Shown here piece after piece: positions 1-8,487 of a DNA stretch of 64,000 bases; position 1 is the first letter of the stretch, and each line of letters begins with the position of its first letter. The notes below the pieces were generated by a model. It was not told where the DNA came from. It did not search any database and worked only from the letters and a program-made list of their open reading frames with translations. Origin of the DNA: Exobasidium rhododendri (taxonomy: Eukaryota; Basidiomycota; Exobasidiomycetes; Exobasidiales; Exobasidiaceae). Position numbers and translations under genes: made by a program. The stretch is taken from assembly GCA_026210745.1 (NCBI GenBank), contig CP110631.1, positions 2,914,001-2,978,000 of the forward strand. The letters run 5' to 3'.

Positions 1-36
1 CGGTCTTCGATTCATCAGGCCAACGTAGGCGTGAGA

Positions 37-2706
37 ATGGAGAAAGAGACGCAGGATACTGCGTCTATTGCTAGCCGGACACCAAGCTCCGCACTAGGTC
101 GCAGCATGGGCAGATCGACGCGAGTAGAGTCTGATTTCCAATTTGGTGACATTCTCGGAGAAGGCTCTTACTCTACCGTCATGGAGGCGTGGGATCTGAA
201 GCCTCTTCGAGACGGCACCAACGATCACGAGGACGTAAAGCAGGAGAGCACCGCTTTGAATGCCTTGGTAGGAAAGCGAATGTCAGCGAGACAGAAGTCC
301 AAGGTGGAAGGGGCCAAGGTGTACGCTGTCAAAGTGCTGGACAAGGTGCACATCTTGAAAGAGAAGAAGCAAAAGTATGTTGGCTTGGAAAAGGAGGCTT
401 TGAGTCTTCTGATTCGTCATCCGGGTGTCATTACTTTGTATTGGACCTTTCAAGATCGAGATAGTCTATACTTTGTTTTGGAACTAGCACCCAACGGTGA
501 ACTGCTGAGTTTCATCAAGAAATGGGGAAGCTTTGATATGGAGTCTGCTCGTTTCTACGGCGCTCAATTGGTAGAGACGATTGAAGAGATGCATAAGGCG
601 GGTGTTTTGCACCGAGATCTCAAACCGGAGAATATCCTATTGAATGCGGAGATGAAGATAAGAGTAGCTGACTTTGGATCGGCGAAGTTGATGAGTAAGA
701 ATGCATCAGAGCAAGGATCGTCTTCACCTCTGTCCACTTCCTCCGCATTGCCGTCCTCAACACAGCCAGTCTCGACAGGAAGAGGAACGGCAACGTGTCG
801 TCAAAGAGCGAGCAGCTTTGTAGGAACGGCAGAGTATGTCAGTCCGGAGTTGTTGACCGATAAGATGGTGTCGGAAGCTAGCGATTGGTGGGCTTTCGGC
901 TGCTTGCTCTATCAGATGCTGTGTGGTAGACCGCCTTTCAAAGGAGCAAGTGAATATCAGACTTTTCAAAAGATCATGAAGAGGGAATTTGAATTTCCGC
1001 CAGAATTGCCAAGTGAAGCAAAAGATCTCATCGATTCAATCATGGTCCTCGATCCAGATCGAAGATTTAAGGCAAGCGATATCCGAGCTCACGCCTTCTT
1101 CCGAGAGACAGATTGGAATACCGTCTGGACTGTGAAAGCGCCGGAGATCAAAGCAGGCATCTTCAAGAAGCCCGTCGCAGCACAAGGCCGATCAACACGA
1201 GCATCTGACGGCGGAGGAGAGGAAGAGGATAATTTTGGATCTGGAGCAATGATGAACGGTATTTCTATTGTCGACGACGACGACGACGACGACGATGATG
1301 AAGAGGAAGAAGAGGAGGAGACCAGCACAAGGCAAGACGCATCTTCTCTCCTCAGCTTTGGCCGATCGGACGACCAATCGATGGCGGCAAGGGAAGCGGG
1401 GGAGATCCAAGATGCCGATGATGACGACAGCTCGTTTTCCGATTCAAACGTACCATTTCCGAACCGAAGAAGCTCTTCTTCCACTGGCGTTTCGGCAGTC
1501 GACAAGGTGCCGTCTGCTAGTAACAACGGTGGCAGAAGGGCGAGCAACTTCTTCCGAATGAGCGTAGGGACGCCGTCGTCGGGAAGCAGGAACGACGGCA
1601 ACTTTTCTGGTCTAGATGGTGCAGGCAAAAATCGACCTTCGTCAAATTCCTCCATTCTTGCCACAAAGTCCATCTCGGCGTCAGCGACAAACGCACGGAG
1701 CCAATCTAATAATCGCCTTTCCACTGCTTCCATGGTAGAGGCAAGCAATCGGAACAGTCCGAATAAAATTGGTGCCGCCACTGCCAATTCTCAGTTTCTG
1801 AGCGCTTTGGCGACAAGCTGGGCCGCTCTCTTGCTTCCTAACGAGTCACTTTTGTACTCTTGCCCGATACTTTCCAAGACGACGGGAAATCTGCTACGAA
1901 GCAGCACCAAGAAGCGTCAACTACTTTTGACTGATTTCCCACGACTGCTTTGCGTCAAGGAGACCAACGATCAGTTGCGAGTCAAGAGTGAAGTCATTCT
2001 AGGACTGCCACGCTTTGAGCATCATCGTCAATGGGAAGGTGATGATGATGAAGAGGAGGAGGAGGAAGAAGAAGAAGAGGAAGAGGAGGGAGGAGAAAGG
2101 GCGAGGAAGAGCGTGGAGGATGTCACCGCTAAAGGCCAACAGCACAGGTTCAGCGGCTCCTCGCAGACTAAAAGACGAAGCAGCGGAGTTCGCATACAAT
2201 CTTCGCCTATTCGATCTACTACGAATCCAAGTCTAAGTCTGGCGAAGGACCCTTCGAGCAACGGCACCACGGCCAAAAGAAGAAGTACGTTTGAGAGGCG
2301 TGAGTCACTTCCCCTTTCAACGCGGTCGATGCTTCGTCCTGCCGTCAGCTCTTCTGACATGCACGGGAGCAGGGGCGACGGCGGCAACAACAACGACAAC
2401 GACAATCATCACCATCATCACAGTGGTGCCAGCAACAAAATGAACAATAACAACAACAACACCAACAATAGTAGTAACAACAACCACGGAATCACACAAA
2501 GACTCTCTGCCCCTTCCGCGGGCTACCTTATAGAAGCATCACCAAATCTGATGACCTCTATCGAGCAGAAGAACATTCGAACATTTCTAGTCACCACACC
2601 GGCAAAGTCATTCCTATACGAAGATCCCACAGGGGATGCAACCCACTGGGTCAAAAGCATTGCATTGGCAGCGGGAAAGAGAAGCGATCAGGTCTTGTCA
2701 CGATAA
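37..2706 (+). CDS. PDK1-type AGC protein kinase with C-terminal PH domain (Pkh-like), possibly 5'-incomplete
   Basis: Phosphoinositide-dependent kinase 1 homologues phosphorylate the activation loop of AGC kinases such as Ypk, Sch9 and Pkc, downstream of sphingolipid or PI signals. Counting from ATG 37, the Gly-rich loop GEGSYSTV is near residues 41-48, the VAIK lysine is K99 (YAVKV), and HRDLKPEN, DFGSAK, a Ser-rich activation-loop insert, GTAEYVSPE and SDWWAFGC follow in order. The C-terminal half is low-complexity (runs of Asp/Glu, Asn, Ser). It ends in a PH-like segment starting at LLLPNESLLYSCPIL and finishing at THWVKSIALA, interrupted by a poly-Glu and an Asn/His-rich insert. The frame is open to base 1, so the protein may begin outside the window; ATG 37 is the first Met. 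About 50 residues lie between the Gly loop and the VAIK lysine, which is long. Family assignment is firm; the start is uncertain. Confidence 0.9.
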   Translation: MEKETQDTASIASRTPSSALGRSMGRSTRVESDFQFGDILGEGSYSTVMEAWDLKPLRDGTNDHEDVKQESTALNALVGKRMSARQKSKVEGAKVYAVKVLDKVHILKEKKQKYVGLEKEALSLLIRHPGVITLYWTFQDRDSLYFVLELAPNGELLSFIKKWGSFDMESARFYGAQLVETIEEMHKAGVLHRDLKPENILLNAEMKIRVADFGSAKLMSKNASEQGSSSPLSTSSALPSSTQPVSTGRGTATCRQRASSFVGTAEYVSPELLTDKMVSEASDWWAFGCLLYQMLCGRPPFKGASEYQTFQKIMKREFEFPPELPSEAKDLIDSIMVLDPDRRFKASDIRAHAFFRETDWNTVWTVKAPEIKAGIFKKPVAAQGRSTRASDGGGEEEDNFGSGAMMNGISIVDDDDDDDDDEEEEEEETSTRQDASSLLSFGRSDDQSMAAREAGEIQDADDDDSSFSDSNVPFPNRRSSSSTGVSAVDKVPSASNNGGRRASNFFRMSVGTPSSGSRNDGNFSGLDGAGKNRPSSNSSILATKSISASATNARSQSNNRLSTASMVEASNRNSPNKIGAATANSQFLSALATSWAALLLPNESLLYSCPILSKTTGNLLRSSTKKRQLLLTDFPRLLCVKETNDQLRVKSEVILGLPRFEHHRQWEGDDDEEEEEEEEEEEEEGGERARKSVEDVTAKGQQHRFSGSSQTKRRSSGVRIQSSPIRSTTNPSLSLAKDPSSNGTTAKRRSTFERRESLPLSTRSMLRPAVSSSDMHGSRGDGGNNNDNDNHHHHHSGASNKMNNNNNNTNNSSNNNHGITQRLSAPSAGYLIEASPNLMTSIEQKNIRTFLVTTPAKSFLYEDPTGDATHWVKSIALAAGKRSDQVLSR

Positions 2707-3401
2707 CAGACATGAGCGTGGGCAAAAAAGAGAGAGAGAGAGAGATTCTCTCTCACAGTATTCCTCCTCTTCCTCCTCTCCTTCTTTTCATCTGCTTTTC
2801 TTTTTCTTTCTTTTCTATTTTCTCGCAATTCCTCGTCGTCGCTACTTGCCTTTTAACGACTCTTCTCATTTCATAGTCATCCTCTCCATTGTATAACGTA
2901 CACACACACTGTTGCATTCACGAATTTGAGTCACGCTTTCCCTTTGCCGCACCTTCACTTGATGAGCAAGTGCACGATCATATCCCAAGAGAGGAAGAGT
3001 GAGTGAGGACGGCGTGAGATAGATTTTCGTCACAACTATTGTCAAAGGGAGCAAAAGATCGTGGAGTTGCTGAGAGAGAGAGAGAGCGAGGAAAACGATG
3101 GGCATTTCACTGATGTATGTGTGTATTCTGTGGAATGGTGGTGATGGTAATGATGATGATGATGAAGATGATGAAGATGACGATGTGGGATGGTTCGATG
3201 AATGCTGCTAGGAGGATAAATATGAAGACGATAAAGTAAGGGATAGTATAGACATAAGGAGAGAGAGGGTGACCCGCATACATCGACGATCTTACAGCCG
3301 TGTCCTTTTCTTTCACATCTTCAACGCTCCTCCAAGTCCTTCTGCCGCAACAACGCCGAGTACTTCATCATCGTCCTGCAGGGGAGGGAAGAGGAGGAAC
3401 A
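2707..3401. other. convergent 3' intergenic region
   Basis: This stretch separates the 3' ends of the kinase and the LARP gene. It holds an AG repeat with an adjoining hairpin just after the kinase stop, pyrimidine-rich sequence, and a GAT/GAA repeat around 3150-3182. I see no coding pattern. Confidence 0.6.
2729..2754. repeat. (AG)n run folding into a short hairpin after the kinase stop
   Basis: An AG dinucleotide run is followed directly by its complement: GAGAGAG (2738-2744), loop ATT, CTCTCTC (2748-2754). It lies 23-48 bases after the stop codon, so it would sit in the 3' UTR. Any role in transcript ending is inference. Confidence 0.6.
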
Positions 3402-6400
3402 TCAGTGCCAACCCTCGCGCTCCAACATAAGATGAGCACCAATTGAGCTCACATTGTCACCATTGCTGTACTGTCTCGAGCCGGACCCTTCGCTTTCTTT
3501 GCTGACGGAGTCATGGCGTTTGAGCGTTCCTCGATCCCCCTCCTGCGAGACTGACCCCGAGTAGGGGCCATAGGAGTCAAGCGGGTTCTCATTAGTCAGA
3601 CTATGCTCCTGTCGAGGGTATTGCTGCTGCTGCTGCTGTTGTTGTTGTTGTTGTTGATCTTGATGCTGATGGTGATGGTACGTGTGTGGGTTCCCGCTGT
3701 AGGGTGATGGATAATAGAATGGTGCTTGACGGCCAGGATTGAACGCTGCTGATGTATAGCCGAACATTGGCTGATGTTGCTGATGTTGCTGATGTAGGGG
3801 GTGGGGCTGCTGCTGCTGCTGCTGCATATAGGGCATCTGTCCCACCGGGTATGGAGGTAGGTAGGAGATCCGTTGATCGTCCGCGTTTTCTCGGGGCCTT
3901 TCGCCGTCCACGAGAATGTAATGATGCCAATCGACTGCTTTGCGCACCATGTCTCTCTCGACGTCTACTTGCAAGACTCTGCTATAGATCAGCGTCTCTT
4001 TTACTACTTGTATTTCGTCAGTCAAATGTTTGACTTTCTTGAAATTGGCCACTACCTGAATCGGCACGAATCCTTGACTATCCATGTTCTTGCGAAGGTA
4101 GAAGTCGCCCTCTAAGTTGCGGTGTGAAAAATAGAACTCGACTTGATGCAAGAGAGCTCGACTAGGTTCCGACTTGGACACATCGCCTCGAGGTGCCAAT
4201 TCGTCAGGAGTGCTTTCCAACGATGCATGATAGGGTACCATTGGAGGAAAGGGCGAAGGAGGTGGGAATGGTGGAAGAAGCGGGTAGTATCCTTGAGGCA
4301 CAAAGGATGGACCAGGTGGGTAGTCAGTCACTAAATCCTGTCCAGCCACTTCTCTCGCTTGACTGTACAGCCTCTCTGATCCCCCCTCGTACGTGTCTGT
4401 CCGCAGTGCGTCTTCATTTCCAGGTCGGTTGCTGCTACCAGCTTCAGTGGCAGTCGTTCCGTCTTCATTACGCTTGTTGTAGCCTCTCCCTCTAGTACCT
4501 CTAGGAGCCATTGTTCCGCGACCCCTTGCTCTATAGCCAGGGCTAGCACGCCAGGCAGAGTCTTGAGGAGAAGAAGAAGAAGAACCCGAGAGTGGAGGAG
4601 GAGGAGAGGAGGAAGGAAAGGAGGAGTTCAGGGGACAGAATGAAGTAGCACCGGCTCGTACAGGCGGTAGAGAGCCATCTGACGGTGACGAAACCTGTTC
4701 CAGAAGCAGAGAATTCCCCATGGCCGTGCCGGAAGAAGCACTCTTGTCAGAAGATTGTAGAGTCCTGACAGGTTTGGATGAACTGAGAGCATTGGAAGCA
4801 GCTTCATCGCTGTTGAGGACTTTGTTGATCCGCTTTGCTCCTTTACTCTCCCTGTACTCTTCCGCAAATCGAGGTCCACGAACACTGCCACCTCCAGCAA
4901 GAGCAGGCGAGCGAGGAAGTCGCGGCGACCCGCTCTGATTGTTGGGTGCCCATTGCGATGGAATCGTGCTACTGCCCCTTCGTCCCTGCTTTCCGGTTTC
5001 TCCATTCAAGCCTACGTTTGATAGTCTTGGCGATAACAGCAACGGTAGCTTGGTGCTGTCTGACGAAATCGACAAGGCATGCTCACTGACCTGAGGAGAC
5101 AGTAGTGCTGAGGAGAGCGTGGAAGCATTGTCTTCTTCGTGCTTCGACATCATCGGAGGGCTCGGTCTCTTCTGTTGTGACGATGAACCCCGTGCCAGCA
5201 TTGCATTCGACTTCACTTCGCTTGCACTACTGGTTGCTCCTCTCGCATTCTTTCTTCTCCCACCTGATAGTCCGGGCAAAGGTGCAGTGTGAGTGATAGT
5301 CGGCACGATGGGAATCCACTGCTTTCCCTTTTTTTGCCTCTCTCCGCCAGCATGAACAAGTTCCACGTCCAAATTCTCGATTCCCTTTGCTTTGAGAGGG
5401 TGAGTCAATGATCGTTCCTTGCTTCCAGCATCCGTCGCACTGACTGGTCTTGCGATGGTAGCTGTCAGAGCAACTACGGGGCTAGGCCATGTAGAAGCAT
5501 CGCCCAGCAAAGATGGCACGGGCGGATTTGAATCTATGCTGGCGCCAGTGTCGTCACTTTTATCTTTCTTCCTTCTTTGTTGCGTTGCATTTGACTTGGC
5601 AGCCTCGACGGTCCTTTCGCCAGTCGTTGCATCGTTTTGATTGGGAATTGCAGAGGAGGTTCCATGAGTACCATTGCCCGCAGGATTTTTCATCTCGTCA
5701 TCACTTTTTTCGTTGTCCAGTCCCGGCAAATTGGCGCCTCCATTGAGCAATTGAATCTTTTGAACCCAGTCATACTTATGAATGGAATCGTTTGTCACCT
5801 TATCTTGTGCTCCTCTGCTAAATTCTTCCCCTACTATCACTGCTTCTCCACTTGCCGAGCTATCCTTTGATGTAGCGATACTGGCCTCCATTGCTTTTGA
5901 AAAGATCAAGGAAGCAGGTTGAGGGGAGGATTCACCTGTCTTTCGATGGGCCGGGGTCTTCATCTTTCCCTCCAATTGTTTCCTCCTCACATCCCAAATG
6001 TTCAAGATTGGCGGTGCTGTCGTTGTTGCCGTCGTTGTCAAAGGTGTGGTATCCATGCTGGAGGGAATGGTGGGGACTGGAGAGTTGATTAGTTCGCTTG
6101 CTTTGCTGCCAGACGATGAGGATGAGCCTGGCGCAGGTAATTGGGCGCTGGCTTGCGGTACAGTCGTAGGAGCATTCGTTTCTTTCTGGTCACCGATGGA
6201 GAGTGCAGCATTGCTGAGTCTCTGCTCGATGCCAGAGGGTCCCTCAATAACGCTTATTGGCACATTCGATGAGGAAGGAACACCGTCAATTTTACCAGAC
6301 GATCCTTCCTTTGCTCTTCTCAATCGTTCTGCATACGAAAGCTGTGGCTTCCCTGTTGCCGCCGAGGACCACGACGCAGCCATCTCCCCGTCTATCTCCT

Positions 6401-6635
6401 CCTCAATGTAGTCACCGAATCGGAAGGGCTTGAAATTGTCCTCTAGCAAGACCGTTGAAGCGTCCACAAACAGTAAAGACTTGGTCGGGGATGTTGGAAT
6501 TCGGGTTGTCGAATGAAGAAAGATGTGAGCAAAAGTAGCCGAATTTTTGTCGCTGTGATTGGACGTTTCTTTTGCGCCACAAACAAAACGCTGACGGGCC
6601 TGGCAAAGGAAAGGAGCCTGATTCAGTATTTGCAT
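3402..6635 (-). CDS. La-motif RNA-binding protein, LARP1/Slf1/Sro9-like
   Basis: A single-exon protein of up to 1077 aa. One La motif lies around residues 826-900 (LLHQVEFYFSHRNLEGDFYL, then FVPIQVVANFKKVKHLT), the winged-helix fold used by LARP1-type proteins and yeast Slf1/Sro9 to bind mRNA and polysomes. Unlike genuine La proteins, no RRM follows. The N-terminal 800 residues are Ser/Pro-rich and apparently disordered, with an RG-rich patch (RARGRGTMAPRGTRGRGYNK). The C-terminus is Gln/His-rich, with CAG/CAA-encoded poly-Gln tracts. The longest frame starts at 6635, but Met85 (codon ending at 6383, MAASWSSAATGK) opens a more typical N-terminus and has a good start context, so translation may begin there. 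No DM15 repeat is visible, which favours an Slf1/Sro9-like role over a metazoan LARP1 role. Confidence 0.85.
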   Translation of the reverse strand: MQILNQAPFLCQARQRFVCGAKETSNHSDKNSATFAHIFLHSTTRIPTSPTKSLLFVDASTVLLEDNFKPFRFGDYIEEEIDGEMAASWSSAATGKPQLSYAERLRRAKEGSSGKIDGVPSSSNVPISVIEGPSGIEQRLSNAALSIGDQKETNAPTTVPQASAQLPAPGSSSSSGSKASELINSPVPTIPSSMDTTPLTTTATTTAPPILNIWDVRRKQLEGKMKTPAHRKTGESSPQPASLIFSKAMEASIATSKDSSASGEAVIVGEEFSRGAQDKVTNDSIHKYDWVQKIQLLNGGANLPGLDNEKSDDEMKNPAGNGTHGTSSAIPNQNDATTGERTVEAAKSNATQQRRKKDKSDDTGASIDSNPPVPSLLGDASTWPSPVVALTATIARPVSATDAGSKERSLTHPLKAKGIENLDVELVHAGGERQKKGKQWIPIVPTITHTAPLPGLSGGRRKNARGATSSASEVKSNAMLARGSSSQQKRPSPPMMSKHEEDNASTLSSALLSPQVSEHALSISSDSTKLPLLLSPRLSNVGLNGETGKQGRRGSSTIPSQWAPNNQSGSPRLPRSPALAGGGSVRGPRFAEEYRESKGAKRINKVLNSDEAASNALSSSKPVRTLQSSDKSASSGTAMGNSLLLEQVSSPSDGSLPPVRAGATSFCPLNSSFPSSSPPPPLSGSSSSSPQDSAWRASPGYRARGRGTMAPRGTRGRGYNKRNEDGTTATEAGSSNRPGNEDALRTDTYEGGSERLYSQAREVAGQDLVTDYPPGPSFVPQGYYPLLPPFPPPSPFPPMVPYHASLESTPDELAPRGDVSKSEPSRALLHQVEFYFSHRNLEGDFYLRKNMDSQGFVPIQVVANFKKVKHLTDEIQVVKETLIYSRVLQVDVERDMVRKAVDWHHYILVDGERPRENADDQRISYLPPYPVGQMPYMQQQQQQPHPLHQQHQQHQPMFGYTSAAFNPGRQAPFYYPSPYSGNPHTYHHHQHQDQQQQQQQQQQQQYPRQEHSLTNENPLDSYGPYSGSVSQEGDRGTLKRHDSVSKESEGSGSRQYSNGDNVSSIGAHLMLEREGWH

Positions 6636-7369
6636 TATTGTGAGGGCGGAGAAGATCGAAAAGATGAAAGAAGGAGAGACACAAGGAGATAAGCGCCAAC
6701 GGAACCTCCCTTCGCTTGTTGCAGTGGAGCCTTATGTTACTGAGTACTAAGACTCACTACGACCTTTTCGCCTACCCTCTTCTTCCAATTTGCCCTGCGA
6801 AAGCACTGAATCTCGCCACTTCCCACTACGCTTTTCCTAACACTACCTCGACAGGAGAGATGATTTGTATCTCTGCCTACTCCAACGAAGAAATATCAAA
6901 GTGTAGAGGTGATACTTCCTTATTCGTAAGCGACAGTCCTAGCTTGAAATAAGGGAAATAAGGAGAACAATGGAGGGGGGTGGGGGGGGCGGCAAAAGTA
7001 GCAGAAGACAATGGAGGCGCAACATTCTTAAACCAGACTGCCAAACTGCCAGACTGCCTCTGAACTCGCCCATCCCTCTTCCACCTCCTTTCGCTTTACC
7101 CTGCCCCCATTTTTCTTCCCTTGCATTTCCAGATACCTCATCATCTTTTCCCTTTATTCTCCCAATTCTGCGAACAATAGCGCTTCAAGTAGCACGCGCA
7201 CCCTTCCCCAAAGCCACACAAGATAAAGACCACTCACTAGTGACGAAGGAGGTATTCCTCGAAGAGAATCGAGGAAGGTCGGTGTCCTCCTCTACGAGGT
7301 TCTTTTCTTGTATCTTCTAGTCCACCTCTGGCAGCAGTAGCTTACGAATTGGGTGCGTCGATGTTGTCA
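6636..7369. other. intergenic region, LARP promoter and 3' flank of the small gene
   Basis: Contains the upstream region of the LARP gene (minus strand) and a very G-rich stretch near 6972-6993 (runs of six and eight G). Reading frames here are short and have no recognisable content. Confidence 0.5.
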
Positions 7370-7979
7370 CTATAGCTCAAAGAGCAGGCTGGCGTACGTG
7401 CGAACCACTTGAGAACAAAGCACAATTCGGCCCAGGTCGTCCTCTTCGCCACTAGGCTCCCGACCGACCCTGTCCGAGATGGAGAGATTCTCGAGCTTAA
7501 AGGGACCTGTGGGAGAACCTTCTGATCCCTTGCTGTACGTTGCCGACCAAGGAAAGTGATTGTACGTGAGCCAGAGTCGGTGCAGGAGTGAGGTCTGATC
7601 GAGGACACTGTTGAGCCAAAAAAAAATAAAAGACTTTCAATATCACTTGGGCGTTTAGTAGTTGGACTTCCTTTACACGCATTTAAGATTTGAATAGCAA
7701 ATCCCTACCTGTTGTTCTTCTACCTGTACACGCTACACTCAACGCTTCGATAGCCTGCTTTCATAATGAGCGCGAGGGGGCCAACGGTGGCACTTTTGTC
7801 ATTCTAAGCAATCCACTCTACGGTCACATTTTGCGACTATGCTCTACTCCTGTCCATGTGTAAACAATGGATTCGTCTAGAAGTGATGAACAGCGGTGAC
7901 TTGCATCTCCTCAAGTACAGGAAGGGCCCTCTTACAAGTCGCAATTGGAAACCGTAGCGTATTGTTCAGCAACTGACAT
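7370..7979 (-). CDS. small three-exon predicted protein of unknown function (116 aa)
   Basis: I do not recognise the family. Model, minus strand: exon 1 7936-7979, exon 2 7724-7792, exon 3 7370-7607. Lengths 44+69+238 give 117 codons with matching phases. The donors are GTAAGA and GTAGAA; the last acceptor follows a long T-run (TTTTTTTTTTGGCTCAACAG). The last exon uses GC-ending codons (CTC, GAC, AAG, ATC) like neighbouring genes and reads VLDQTSLLHRLWLTYNHFPW near its start. The leader before the ATG is pyrimidine-rich (CTCTTTCTTATCTCACAA), and a CATATA element lies further upstream. Weak points: the acceptor of exon 2 (GACAAAAG) is poor, other frames of exon 3 are also open, and no motif supports a function. 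The gene sits between LARP and glyoxal oxidase, all on the minus strand. Confidence 0.42.
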
Positions 7980-8487
7980 TTGTGAGATAAGAAAGAGCGT
8001 ACAAGTGCGAGGAGAAAATGATGAAAAGGAAGTCCTTTTTGTAATGCCTAGAAGGTATATGGCTATCGAGCCAAGTGGTCAACGCAGAGAGTGAGGTATA
8101 TGACCCTATAGCTGCTACCGTTGCGGCTGAGTGTGCTATTGTGGACAGTCGCACTCCATCGAAGTATTCAAGAAAATTGATAATGATTGTACCTTGAATG
8201 AAGCGTGGCGTGTGACAAGTGTAGCATATTAGATTTGAAGGAGACAAGAGAAGAGAGAAAATGAAATATAGATTGCAGGGGAGAGGGGTCCGTTGAAATG
8301 GGGAAGAAAGTAGAATTGTCCTGCTCGCGAAAATCGTTCAACAGTTGAGGAGTTGTTAGGAGGGGAAAATGTACTGAGATCCAAGAGGCTGACTATGACG
8401 CTGAAAAAGCAATACAGTAGTGGCAATTCGATGATGTGTGTATATCATGAACGTGCGCGAGAATGTGTCTCACGAGTAAAAGGAGAT
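7980..8487. other. intergenic region between the small gene and glyoxal oxidase
   Basis: Tandem minus-strand spacing: 3' flank of the glyoxal oxidase gene and probable promoter of the 116-aa gene. A 93-codon open frame exists on the minus strand but has no family likeness and no splice link that I could make work. Confidence 0.45.

Noticed and set aside
1089..1787. 232-codon minus-strand frame within the kinase gene.
   Set aside because: Its Ser runs are the antisense image of the Asp/Glu repeats; the plus-strand kinase explains the region.
6970..6995. G-run pair as a possible G-quadruplex.
   Set aside because: Only two long G tracts are present with no regular loops; a quadruplex is possible but unsupported from sequence alone.
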